From Acidobacteriaceae bacterium (GTDB lineage: Bacteria; Acidobacteriota; Terriglobia; Terriglobales; Acidobacteriaceae): a stretch of 7,716 bases of DNA. Numbering within the stretch: the first letter of the stretch is position 1; every line of letters begins with the position of its first letter. The stretch covers positions 1 through 7,716 of the forward strand of contig JASHUH010000108.1 in the NCBI GenBank assembly GCA_030040115.1, in the 5' to 3' direction. The notes under the pieces were generated by a model, which did not search any database, was not told the DNA's origin, and was given only the letters and a program-made list of their open reading frames with translations. The translations under genes and the position numbers were made by a program. Positions 1 to 7,449 of the stretch are shown in pieces.

Positions 1-2400
1 CCCGCTCCCACGCCCAAGCAGGTGTATCGGCAGAATCAGTTCGGCGGGACGCTGGGTGGTCCGATTATCAAGAACCACACCTTTTTTTTCCTAAGCTATG
101 AAGGGATTCGCTCCAATGAGCAGTCTGCCGGGCTGGCGGTGGTTCTGACGCCGGCCGAGGAGAACGGCGACTTTTCGGCTCTACTACCCGGCACCCAGCT
201 GGTAAGCCCGTATACCGGTCAGGCCTACCCGAACAATCAGATACCCGTCGATCCGGTGGCGCAGCAGATCATGGAAAAATACATGCCCTTGCCCAACACC
301 AGCCAAGGCGGCTTCAACTACGCCTATTTCTCGGGCGGCGAGGAGAACGTCAATCAGTATATCGGGCGCATCGATGACACGATCAACGCGAACAACCAGC
401 TTGCGGTTCATTTCATGTACGCAAAGCGAGCCTCGTTTATCTCCGAGGGCAATCCGTACTTCAACGATAATGAGTCTCTGCCGATTTACAACGCCGGTCT
501 GCAGTATGTTCACACCATGTCGCCCAGGCTCATCAATGAACTTCGCCTGGGGATCGATTTCGAGAGCGACAAGCTGTTTACCACTTACGCAAACACCAGC
601 TTCACGGCTGCCTCCATCGGCATCAATGGGTTCGTCCAGCCCAATGGCCAGCCCTGGCCGCCGTCCGAGGAAGGCTTTCCGAATTTAACGAGCAACGAAC
701 TGATCGGGGTGGGCAGCGACTATGGAATCGGACTGGATCAGGGCAAAACTTATCAGGCTGTGGATAATATGACCTGGACGCGCGGCACGCACACACTGAT
801 CTGGGGTGGAGACATCCGCCATGTTCAGGACAATGCCGACACCAGCAATACGCCTTACGGGGTGATCAATTTTAACGGGTCGGAGACGGCCAACAACGGG
901 CCCAACGCGCCGGCCAACGAAGGCGGTTTCGACGGGGCGGATTTGATGCTGGGGCTTCCGGCCCAGGTCATCACGCCGGAGGGCGATCCACTCACCGAGG
1001 CCCGGCAATGGCGCATGTTTTTTTACATACAGCACAACTGGAAGGCGACGCGCAATCTGACCGTGAACACGGGGTTGAACTACTCCTACTGGGCGCCGCC
1101 GACGGACGATCTGAACACCTCCGAGACGATGAACTGGTACGTCAATCCTGTGGCGTTGGAGCCCCTCGATGACTTCAGCCCGATATGGCACGTTACGGGC
1201 AAGGACTTTGGGCCGCGGGTGGGGTTCGCCTATAGTCTGCCGCATCAGATGGTGGTGCGCGCAGGCTACGGGATCAGTTTCTACGGTGGGCAGTTCGATA
1301 ACATCAATATCCTGCAGCTCAACCCGCCGGACGACCCGAGCTTTAGTCTGTTCAACGGCAACTGCGGTTACTGCAGCACGCCCAACGCTCCCATTGTCAC
1401 CCTGCAGAATCCGATCTCGTCGTCGATCACCGCGTCAGTCGCGAATATCGTGTCGCTACCGCCCGGTAACGGCCATCCGGATCTTTATTTGCAAACGTGG
1501 AATCTGACCGGCTCGAAGCAGTTCAAGGACAACGTGCTCGATCTTTCCTATGTTGGGGTGAAGGGAACGAAAGAGGACACGTCTCTGCTCAACTGGAATG
1601 TCGGTCCGCCACAGCCCCCCGGCGGAAATGTCCAGGCGGATCGCCCCTATCCTGCTTATGGCCAAATGCGCGTGCTCGATTATCATGGAGCCTCGATCTA
1701 TGAGGGGTTCCTGGTTCACTTTGAACATCGGCTGGCGTACGGCCTCAACCTAACCACGTCGTATACCTTCTCCAGGGACTGGGATAATCAAGGCGGCGGC
1801 ACGAACCAGGAGCGCAATCAGACCCAGAATCCTTTCCAGAAAGTATGGGCGAACGCGCTGACCGAACAGCGTGAGAACCTGGTGATCGCCGCGGTGTACA
1901 ACCTTCCCAAACTGAATCATGGAAACGCAGTGGCGCAGCACGCTCTGAATGGATGGGGCGTTAATGCGATCTTCCAGTATTTGTCGGGCGAACCGCAATT
2001 CGTCAATCAGGCGGCGGACGGCCAGAATAACGGCAATAACTTCGAGTATCCGGATCTTGTTCCCGGCCAGCCGCATGGCGTTCCCAACCGGTCCATCAAT
2101 GAGTGGTTCAATACCGCGGAATTCACTGAAGCTGTGGGCCATTACGGGGATGCGCCGCGCAACCCGTCGTGGATCACGGCGCCGGCGGAAGATCCCCTTA
2201 CGTTCGAGCTTAGCCGGACCTTCGCCATGCCGTTTAATGAACAGCAGAAGCTGAATCTGCAAATCCAGGGCTTCAATGTCCTGAACCACCCCCAGTATGG
2301 CGCTCCCAACACTACCCTGGGATCGGGCAGCTTCGGACAGATCACATCGACAGTGCTCGATAACCGGGAGGTGCAACTGGTGGCGAAATATTTCTTCTAG
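1..2400 (+). CDS. TonB-dependent receptor, Oar-like, 5'-partial
   Basis: This is an outer-membrane receptor for TonB-driven uptake of a large or scarce nutrient. The frame is open to the first base, so the true start lies upstream. The GTG at 22 is not a start, because the reading frame continues through it. About 799 residues are visible; full-length relatives usually run to about 1,000-1,200 and carry an N-terminal carboxypeptidase-regulatory-like domain plus the plug, which would be upstream. The early motif QFGGTLGGPI followed by NHTFFFLSYEG (about 40-110) is a hallmark of the acidobacterial Oar-like family. Later barrel signatures are FGPRVGFAY (1207-1233) and RAGYGISFY just after it. 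The protein ends in an aromatic pair (YFF then TAG), as outer-membrane barrels do for BAM recognition. The only two cysteines form a CGYC motif at 1363-1374. The family call is firm; the ligand is unknown. The downstream genes suggest a sugar or amino-sugar compound, by inference only. Confidence 0.93.
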   Translation, partial: PAPTPKQVYRQNQFGGTLGGPIIKNHTFFFLSYEGIRSNEQSAGLAVVLTPAEENGDFSALLPGTQLVSPYTGQAYPNNQIPVDPVAQQIMEKYMPLPNTSQGGFNYAYFSGGEENVNQYIGRIDDTINANNQLAVHFMYAKRASFISEGNPYFNDNESLPIYNAGLQYVHTMSPRLINELRLGIDFESDKLFTTYANTSFTAASIGINGFVQPNGQPWPPSEEGFPNLTSNELIGVGSDYGIGLDQGKTYQAVDNMTWTRGTHTLIWGGDIRHVQDNADTSNTPYGVINFNGSETANNGPNAPANEGGFDGADLMLGLPAQVITPEGDPLTEARQWRMFFYIQHNWKATRNLTVNTGLNYSYWAPPTDDLNTSETMNWYVNPVALEPLDDFSPIWHVTGKDFGPRVGFAYSLPHQMVVRAGYGISFYGGQFDNINILQLNPPDDPSFSLFNGNCGYCSTPNAPIVTLQNPISSSITASVANIVSLPPGNGHPDLYLQTWNLTGSKQFKDNVLDLSYVGVKGTKEDTSLLNWNVGPPQPPGGNVQADRPYPAYGQMRVLDYHGASIYEGFLVHFEHRLAYGLNLTTSYTFSRDWDNQGGGTNQERNQTQNPFQKVWANALTEQRENLVIAAVYNLPKLNHGNAVAQHALNGWGVNAIFQYLSGEPQFVNQAADGQNNGNNFEYPDLVPGQPHGVPNRSINEWFNTAEFTEAVGHYGDAPRNPSWITAPAEDPLTFELSRTFAMPFNEQQKLNLQIQGFNVLNHPQYGAPNTTLGSGSFGQITSTVLDNREVQLVAKYFF

Positions 2401-2562
2401 AAATAGAAATCCGATGGCCGTGACCCCGGTCGATGAGGCGGGCGCTTCTGAAGTGCGCGCGCCCCGATCGGAGGTTTCGCGTATGATTCTTAACGAACTT
2501 CAACAGCGGAGGCCGAACTCTGCCGGCTTGGTGCGGAGAAACAATAGATGCAAGGAGGAAGA
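2401..2562 (+). other. 162-nt intergenic stretch before the RidA gene
   Basis: This gap separates the receptor gene from the RidA gene. It holds a possible -10 hexamer TATGAT at 2482-2487, but no recognisable -35 box at the right distance. It also holds a weak hairpin (GCGCTT/AAGTGC around CTG, 2442-2456) with no following T-run. An open frame of 50 codons runs from ATG 2414 to the TGA at 2564-2566, without a ribosome binding site. The gap is long enough for a promoter serving the downstream genes, but none can be called with confidence. Confidence 0.4.
2552..2560 (+). promoter_or_regulatory. Shine-Dalgarno site of the RidA gene
   Basis: AAGGAGGAA is a near-perfect anti-16S match four nucleotides after its GGAGG core from ATG 2563. 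It decides the start: the longer in-frame ATG at 2548 lies in front of this site and would put it inside the coding sequence. Confidence 0.8.
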
Positions 2563-3813
2563 ATGACTGGAGCGAGAAGAGCGACTGTCTTTCTGTTGAA
2601 TCTCGCGATGTGCGGAGCCCTGGGCGCGATGGCGCAAGGCGTGGACTTTCAGGCGATCCAACCGGCAGGGTACAAACCGCTGGGTCTGCCGTTTACCGAG
2701 GGCATTCTTGCAGGCAATACCCTGTATGTCTCCGGGCAGGGCTCAACCGACGCGAATGGCAATCTTCCCGACAGCGTCGAGGAGCAGGCGAAACAGTCGA
2801 TGCGGAACGTGCGCGCTGTGCTGCAGGGCGCGGGCATGGACTATGACAACGTCGTATGGATGAACGTCTATCTAGCGAGCGCCAGCGATCTCGACGCCCT
2901 GAACAAAGCATACTGGGACGAAATCGGACCCAATCCGCCAGCGCGGACGGTTCTGGTGGTGGGCGCGCTGGTGGGCAAGGGGCAAGTTGAAATCAACTGC
3001 ATCGCCGTGAAGAGCAGCGAGTCCCGGCGCGTCATCTGGCCGAAAGGCTGGCGCCACGGCAAGCACATGGATCCGCCCGGCATCTTGGCCGGCGATATGC
3101 TCTATATCTCAGCGCTCAACGGCGCCGACCCAAAGACGGGGAAGATTCCGGATAGCTTTCCCGATGAGGTGCGGCAAGCGCTCGAGAACGTCTCCGCGGT
3201 GACGGAGGCGGCCGGCATGAGCATGAAGAACGTGGTGTGGGTCAACCCCTACATGAGCGTGGGCGGACAGTACGGCGCTATGGGCAAGGTGTACAGAACT
3301 TTCTTCGAATTCGGGAACACGCCGGGCCGGGGCACGATACAGGTCGTGGCGCTACCGAAGGAAAGCCATGTCGTGTTCAGCGCTATCGCGGGTGCGGATC
3401 TGGCGAAAAGGAAAGCCATTCGTCCACGCAACATGCCGCCCAGCCCGACGGCCAGCCCCGGCATTCTGTACGGCGACACCTTATATCTTTCCGCCAAAGA
3501 CGGATTCATCCCCGGCCAGGGCATGGTCACGCAGGACTTCGACCTGCAGTTGCGCCAATCCTTTCGCAATCTGCTGGACGGGCTTCAGGAAGCGGACATG
3601 ACCTTCAACGACGTGGTTTTTTCCACCGTCTACCTGCGCAATGCGCAGGATTTCGCCACCATGAACGCCCTTTACAAGACGTTTTTTGGCGATATGCCTC
3701 CGACACGGACGACGGTGCAACAGAACGACGATTTTAGTGTGGAGGACGCCGAGCAGATCTCGTTCATCGCTGTCCGCAACGCCCATCCGCCGCAACGGAA
3801 GGGACCGGAGTAA
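2563..3813 (+). CDS. Secreted protein with three tandem RidA domains
   Basis: The product is 416 residues. RidA (YjgF/YER057c/UK114) proteins are about 130 residues, usually form cytoplasmic trimers, and hydrolyse reactive enamine/imine intermediates released by PLP enzymes. Residues 1-25 form a Sec-type signal peptide (RR near the start, hydrophobic FLLNLAMCGALGA, then AMA before QG), so it should act in the periplasm. Three repeats follow at about 32-151, 166-278 and 289-406. Each has a G-I-L-x-G-[DN]-x-L-Y-[VIL]-S opening and a D/N-[DN]-V-V-[WF] helix end. The substrate-binding arginine of the family is kept in all three (Arg128 in PAR, Arg256 in PGR, Arg382 in PTR). The glutamate of the VEIE-type strand is kept only in domain 1 (Glu143) and is Val271 and Gln398 in the others. 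The three domains could fold as a one-chain pseudo-trimer. The gene ends 14 nt before the PLP enzyme gene, which suggests co-expression. Fold is certain; activity is inferred. Confidence 0.9.
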   Translation: MTGARRATVFLLNLAMCGALGAMAQGVDFQAIQPAGYKPLGLPFTEGILAGNTLYVSGQGSTDANGNLPDSVEEQAKQSMRNVRAVLQGAGMDYDNVVWMNVYLASASDLDALNKAYWDEIGPNPPARTVLVVGALVGKGQVEINCIAVKSSESRRVIWPKGWRHGKHMDPPGILAGDMLYISALNGADPKTGKIPDSFPDEVRQALENVSAVTEAAGMSMKNVVWVNPYMSVGGQYGAMGKVYRTFFEFGNTPGRGTIQVVALPKESHVVFSAIAGADLAKRKAIRPRNMPPSPTASPGILYGDTLYLSAKDGFIPGQGMVTQDFDLQLRQSFRNLLDGLQEADMTFNDVVFSTVYLRNAQDFATMNALYKTFFGDMPPTRTTVQQNDDFSVEDAEQISFIAVRNAHPPQRKGPE

Positions 3814-3827
3814 AGGCTGGTTTCAGG

Positions 3828-5117
3828 ATGCAACGCAGATCATTTGTAAAATGGCTCAGTGCCCTGCCGCTGCTGGCGCAGGTCGAATTGCAAGAGATGC
3901 TGGGGACTGGGTGGGCGCAGACGGCGAAGCTTTCCACCGACAACATCTACACCCGGCTGGGTGTGAAGACGCTGATCAACGGCCGCGGCACCTGGACGTA
4001 TGTGAGCGCTACGCTGGAGCTGCCGCAGGTGAAGGCGGCGCAGGAAGCCGCCGCCAAGCATTTCGTCAACATCTTCGATTTGCAACATGCGGTCAGCCGG
4101 CGCCTGGCCGAGCTGACGGGCGCCGAGTCAGGCATGATCACCTCGGGCGCCGCCGGGGCCATGGCTTCGGGAACCGCGGCGTGCATCGCGGGCAGCGATC
4201 CGGAGCGGATCTGGCAGTTGCCGGACACGACCGGCATGAAGAGCGAAGTGGTGATGATGGGCGGGCGGAGCGCGTTTGACAGCGCCATCCGCCTGGCGGG
4301 CGGCAAGCTGGTGGTTGCGGAGACGCACGAGCAACTCGCCAACGCGCTCAACAGCAACACGGCGATGATTTACACCACGTCGGATACGGACAGCAGGGAA
4401 AAGGAATTCGAGACCCTGGGGAAGGAACTCGCGATTGCCAAGCACGCGGGAGTGCCGCTTTTCATGGATGCGGCTGACGGCGTGCCCCCCATCGACAAAC
4501 TGCGGAAATTCGCGCAGATGGGGTGCGATCTGTTTACGGTAAGCGGCGGCAAAGGACTGTGCGGCCCGCAATCCAGCGGCGTTTTGCTGGGGCGCAAGGA
4601 TCTGATCGAAGCGGCGCTCTATAACACCAACCCCTGGGAGGGCGCGGTCTGCCGTCCCATGAAGGTCGGCAAGGAAGAGATTATGGGTTGCCTGGCCGCG
4701 GTGGAGGCTTGGTATCAGATGGACTATGGCGCGCTGACCAAGGAGTGGAACGGGCGCGTGGAGCGGATCGCAAAACTGGTCGACACCGTTCCCGGCGTCA
4801 GCACATCCATCGAGATTCCCTCCGGCAGCAACTGCTTTCCGACGCTGACGGTGACCTGGGACCAGCAAGCCTGGAACTATACGACCGAGGACTGCGCGCG
4901 CGATTTGCTCAATGGCGCGCCGAGCATCGCCGTGGTGACCGACGATAATCCGAGTGGAGTCCTGGCGCGGGTGAAGCGTCCGCGCAAGAGAAACGATAAA
5001 CAAGCTGGTCCCGATCAACTGCAGATTGTCTCGATGACCCTGCAGCCGGGCGAGGAAATCATCGTCGGGCGGCGGCTGCGGCAGTTGCTCCTCGCAGCCA
5101 AACAGCGAAGCGCGTAA
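3828..5117 (+). CDS. Tat-exported SelA/DgaE-like PLP-dependent enzyme
   Basis: The product is 429 residues, a fold-type I PLP enzyme of the SelA-related group, which includes selenocysteine synthase and D-glucosaminate-6-phosphate ammonia-lyase. Visible landmarks are a cofactor-phosphate loop TSGAAGAMASGTA (105-117), Asp214 in FMDAADG for the pyridine nitrogen, the Schiff-base Lys242 in SGGKGLCGPQSSG, and a C-terminal small domain ending MTLQPGEEIIVGRRL. Bacterial SelA itself is cytoplasmic and handles Ser-tRNA(Sec); this protein instead begins MQRRSFVKWLSALPLL, a good twin-arginine motif, with a likely cleavage after GWA (residue 30). The h-region is short and followed by two glutamates, so the signal is probable rather than certain. 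ATG 3828 is chosen despite a weak ribosome site (AGG abutting it), because the next in-frame Met (residue 24) would remove the signal. A beta-eliminating or ammonia-lyase reaction is plausible, but the substrate is unknown. It is not expected to be a true selA. Confidence 0.85.
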   Translation: MQRRSFVKWLSALPLLAQVELQEMLGTGWAQTAKLSTDNIYTRLGVKTLINGRGTWTYVSATLELPQVKAAQEAAAKHFVNIFDLQHAVSRRLAELTGAESGMITSGAAGAMASGTAACIAGSDPERIWQLPDTTGMKSEVVMMGGRSAFDSAIRLAGGKLVVAETHEQLANALNSNTAMIYTTSDTDSREKEFETLGKELAIAKHAGVPLFMDAADGVPPIDKLRKFAQMGCDLFTVSGGKGLCGPQSSGVLLGRKDLIEAALYNTNPWEGAVCRPMKVGKEEIMGCLAAVEAWYQMDYGALTKEWNGRVERIAKLVDTVPGVSTSIEIPSGSNCFPTLTVTWDQQAWNYTTEDCARDLLNGAPSIAVVTDDNPSGVLARVKRPRKRNDKQAGPDQLQIVSMTLQPGEEIIVGRRLRQLLLAAKQRSA

Positions 5118-5156
5118 TTCGCCGTTTTCTGCGGAAATCAAAGAACGAGGGACAGG

Positions 5157-6524
5157 ATGAAGGTGTGGAAATGCGCCGCGCTGGCGCTGGGATTCGCGAC
5201 TACGGCGGCGAGGGCACAGAGCAGCGTAGCGGCGGCGCAGCCGTGCACGGTGCGTGCGGCGACGTTCGATGGCTGGCCCGCCCAGGAAATGGCGAATGCC
5301 TGGGTGCAGCTCATTTTCGTTCCGGAACTGGGCGGCCGGCTCATGCAGGTGATCTTCGGCGGCCACCCGTATTTGTTCGTCAATCCGCAGTACGAGGGGA
5401 AGTACATTTCTCCCGAGGAAGCGCACGGAGACTGGATCAACTATGGCGGTGACAAGATTTGGCCGCTGCCCGAGGGCGACCGCGACGAGGAGCATTGGAA
5501 CGGGGCTTCAACGCCGCTGGACGACGGCGTATACAAATTCAGTGTGCTCTCGCAGGGTGAGCGCTGTACGGTTCGCCTGGACGGGCCGCCGGACCCGCCA
5601 ACCGGTTTGCAGTACAGCCGCGAAATCAGCATCGGAACGGGCTCGCCGGAGATCGAGTTTCACGCCATCACGAGGAACTACACGGGGCACAGCATCGGCT
5701 GGTCGGTGCAGTCGGTGTCGCAGTATAACCTGGCCGACGCCAAACAGCCGGATGGCTACAATCACGATTTGTGGGCGTTCACGCCGGTCAATCCGCATTC
5801 GGCGTACCTCGACAGCTATCACGTGCGCGATGGGCTGGCGAACGACCCGTCGTACAGCGTAAAGGACGGCCTCTTCCGGGTGCATTGGAAATATGTGGAG
5901 AGCGAGGTTTGGATCGACTCGACGGCGGGATGGCTGGCGGTGGTCGATGGCGCCAGTAAGTACGCGATGGTGGAGAAGACCAGGCATTTCGACAATGCGG
6001 ATTATCCGGGCAAGGCGGCGATGATCTTTTACAAGAATGGGCCAGGCGCGAGGCTTGACAGCCAGGGGATGCCGCACTTCACGCCGCCCGACCAGGTGGA
6101 GACACCTTATTACATGGAGGCGGAAGTCAACAGCCCGATGGCGAAGCTGGGGCCGGGGGACGTATACACCTTTGATACGCAGTGGTTCCCGTGTCGCCTG
6201 GGGCTGGATTTCCATGGCGCGGTGGACGCAGGGGTGATCGGCGATCCGTTGCAGGCGGTTCGCCAGGGTGATCAGATCGAGCTGACGGGCCGGTTTGGAG
6301 TTTTTTATCCCGGTCATCTCGAGGCGCGGCTCTATGGCCGCGGCGGAGATGAACAGCGCGTGGTCGATTTGCATGCCGTCAGCCCGCGAGACCTCATCGA
6401 ACTGCATCAGACGGTTCCGGGATCAGGCATCGTGCGGGTTTCGGTACACCTCATCGACCAAAACGATGTAGATCGGGGCGCACTGGGCGAAGTGATGCTG
6501 GCCGGCGAGGATGGTGCCTCTTGA
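5157..6524 (+). CDS. Secreted DUF4380 / aldose-epimerase-like protein
   Basis: The product is 455 residues of largely beta-rich sequence. Residues 1-20 are a Sec signal peptide (MKVWK, hydrophobic ALALGFA, cleavage ARA before QSS), so the mature protein is periplasmic or surface-exposed. The conserved DUF4380 core is seen as VPELGGRLMQ (55-64), PYLFVNP (71-77) and GGDKIWPLPEG (97-107). This family resembles galactose mutarotase-like beta-supersandwich domains that bind sugars. A later block, YYMEAEVNSPMAKLGPGD (318-335) then the QWFPCR strand (342-347), matches the closing part of that fold. About 90 residues after it (361-450) look like an added beta-sandwich domain. ATG 5157 has GAGG at 5147-5150 as ribosome site. 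It lies 39 nt behind the PLP enzyme gene, so it is probably in the same transcript. No catalytic activity is established for most family members; a sugar-binding or epimerase-type role is an inference. Confidence 0.8.
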   Translation: MKVWKCAALALGFATTAARAQSSVAAAQPCTVRAATFDGWPAQEMANAWVQLIFVPELGGRLMQVIFGGHPYLFVNPQYEGKYISPEEAHGDWINYGGDKIWPLPEGDRDEEHWNGASTPLDDGVYKFSVLSQGERCTVRLDGPPDPPTGLQYSREISIGTGSPEIEFHAITRNYTGHSIGWSVQSVSQYNLADAKQPDGYNHDLWAFTPVNPHSAYLDSYHVRDGLANDPSYSVKDGLFRVHWKYVESEVWIDSTAGWLAVVDGASKYAMVEKTRHFDNADYPGKAAMIFYKNGPGARLDSQGMPHFTPPDQVETPYYMEAEVNSPMAKLGPGDVYTFDTQWFPCRLGLDFHGAVDAGVIGDPLQAVRQGDQIELTGRFGVFYPGHLEARLYGRGGDEQRVVDLHAVSPRDLIELHQTVPGSGIVRVSVHLIDQNDVDRGALGEVMLAGEDGAS

Positions 6525-6654
6525 GCAGACTCGTTCAGGCTTATTGCCCGAAAACCGCGGCCTCGCTTTGCCGCTGATGGCTGCCTCCAGTGTGGCGCGA
6601 ATCGCGTGCCTCGCGGGGCAGCACCGCAGTCACAAATGACGGAAAGAGGTATTT
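6525..6654 (+). other. 130-nt intergenic stretch before nagB
   Basis: The gap breaks the otherwise close gene spacing, so nagB may have its own promoter. I see small inverted repeats (GCGGC/GCCGC at about 6556-6573, and CGCG-AAT-CGCG at 6596-6606), but none is long or followed by a T-run, and no convincing -35/-10 pair or named operator. The ribosome site AGAGG at 6645-6649 serves nagB, five nucleotides before its ATG. Confidence 0.4.
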
Positions 6655-7449
6655 ATGCAAGTGCGAGTTTACGACGACCGGGCCTCACTGGCGCAAGCGG
6701 CTGCGGAGCACGCGGCAGCGGCCATCCGCCGCAGTATCGGGGAGCGTGGAAAAGCGCGCATCATCGGCGCCAGCGCCGCTTCCCAGATCGAATTTCTTGA
6801 AGCCCTGATCGCTACGCCGGGCATCGATTGGAAGCGCGTGGAACTGTTTCATCTGGACGAGTACATTGGCTTGCCCTCGACGCATCCGGCAAGCTTCTGC
6901 AAGTTCCTGGAGGATCGGCTGATTTCGAGAACGGGCATCGTGACCACCCACCTGTTGCGTGGCGAAGGAAAGCCGGCGGAAACCATCGCGCGCACCAACG
7001 CGGCGATTCGCGAAGCGCCGATTGACATCGCTTTTGTGGGGATCGGCGAAAACGGGCACCTGGCTTTTAACGATCCACCGGCGGATTTCGAGACGGAGGA
7101 GCCGTACATCGTTGTCGAGCTGGACGAAACCTGCCGGCGGCAACAGGTCGCGGAAGGTTGGTTCCCAACGCTGGAATCGGTGCCGAAGCAGGCCCTCTCC
7201 ATGTCGGTGCGGCAAGTGATGAAGGTCGAGGAAATTCTCGCCATCGTGCCCGGACCGCGGAAGGCCGAGGCGATCCAGAAGTGCCTGGAAGGGCCGATCA
7301 GCCCGCTGGCGCCATCTTCGATTTTACGCACGCACATGCGTGCGACAGTTTATCTCGACAAGGACTCCGCAGCCCTGCTCCAAGCGGAGACGTTGCGCTC
7401 CTTCAAAGAACCAGCGACCGGCGCGGATCAGGAGGGGCGTGACGGATAG
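6655..7449 (+). CDS. nagB: Glucosamine-6-phosphate deaminase (NagB family)
   Basis: The product is 264 residues, the usual length for NagB. The enzyme converts glucosamine-6-phosphate to fructose-6-phosphate and ammonia in the cytoplasm, feeding amino sugars into glycolysis. There is no signal peptide, unlike the three genes before it. Recognised motifs are LDEYIGLP (67-74), holding the acid/base Asp68, and [13 protein letters not shown] (129-141), with the ring-opening His135. The position of E. coli Asp141 is Asn133, as in other NagB lineages, and that of Glu148 is Asp140. A conserved C-terminal block [16 protein letters not shown] (220-235) follows. The [10 protein letters not shown] stretch (156-165) and the E-N-G-H form place it in the subgroup common in Acidobacteria, Planctomycetes and Bacteroidetes. 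6-phosphogluconolactonase is a related fold, but the LDEY and GHLAFND motifs favour a deaminase. Specificity for exactly glucosamine-6-phosphate is inferred from the family. Confidence 0.85.
   Translation: MQVRVYDDRASLAQAAAEHAAAAIRRSIGERGKARIIGASAASQIEFLEALIATPGIDWKRVELFHLDEYIGLPSTHPASFCKFLEDRLISRTGIVTTHLLRGEGKPAETIARTNAAIREAPIDIAFVGIGENGHLAFNDPPADFETEEPYIVVELDETCRRQQVAEGWFPTLESVPKQALSMSVRQVMKVEEILAIVPGPRKAEAIQKCLEGPISPLAPSSILRTHMRATVYLDKDSAALLQAETLRSFKEPATGADQEGRDG
7430..7435 (+). promoter_or_regulatory. Shine-Dalgarno site of the MFS gene inside nagB
   Basis: AGGAGG sits within the last codons of nagB, three nucleotides before GTG 7439. The spacing is tight but the match is full. It supports the GTG start, since no ATG occurs in this frame before the first membrane segment, and suggests coupling of the two genes. 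Confidence 0.65.

Noticed and set aside
2442..2456. Hairpin after the receptor gene as an intrinsic terminator.
   Set aside because: The stem is only six pairs with one G-T wobble, a three-base loop and no T-run.
2548..2562. Longer start of the RidA protein at ATG 2548.
   Set aside because: The strong ribosome site AAGGAGGAA lies between this ATG and the one at 2563, and the shorter form gives a cleaner signal peptide.
3828..5117. True selenocysteine synthase (selA) with a selenocysteine pathway.
   Set aside because: The protein has an export signal, and no selB, selD or tRNA-Sec gene is present in the window; the family similarity is to the broader SelA-like group.
4128..5495. Long open frame of 455 codons on the minus strand.
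   Set aside because: It lies antisense to the PLP enzyme and DUF4380 genes, is rich in Arg, His and Pro as shadow frames in GC-rich DNA are, and shows no family motif.
5508..6407. Minus-strand open frame of 299 codons.
   Set aside because: It is fully antisense to the DUF4380 gene, whose signal peptide, ribosome site and family motifs are clear; the antisense product has no recognisable motif.
6556..6606. Small inverted repeats before nagB as a terminator or repressor operator.
   Set aside because: Stems are four to five pairs, without a T-run, and match no operator I recognise; such repeats are expected by chance in GC-rich sequence.
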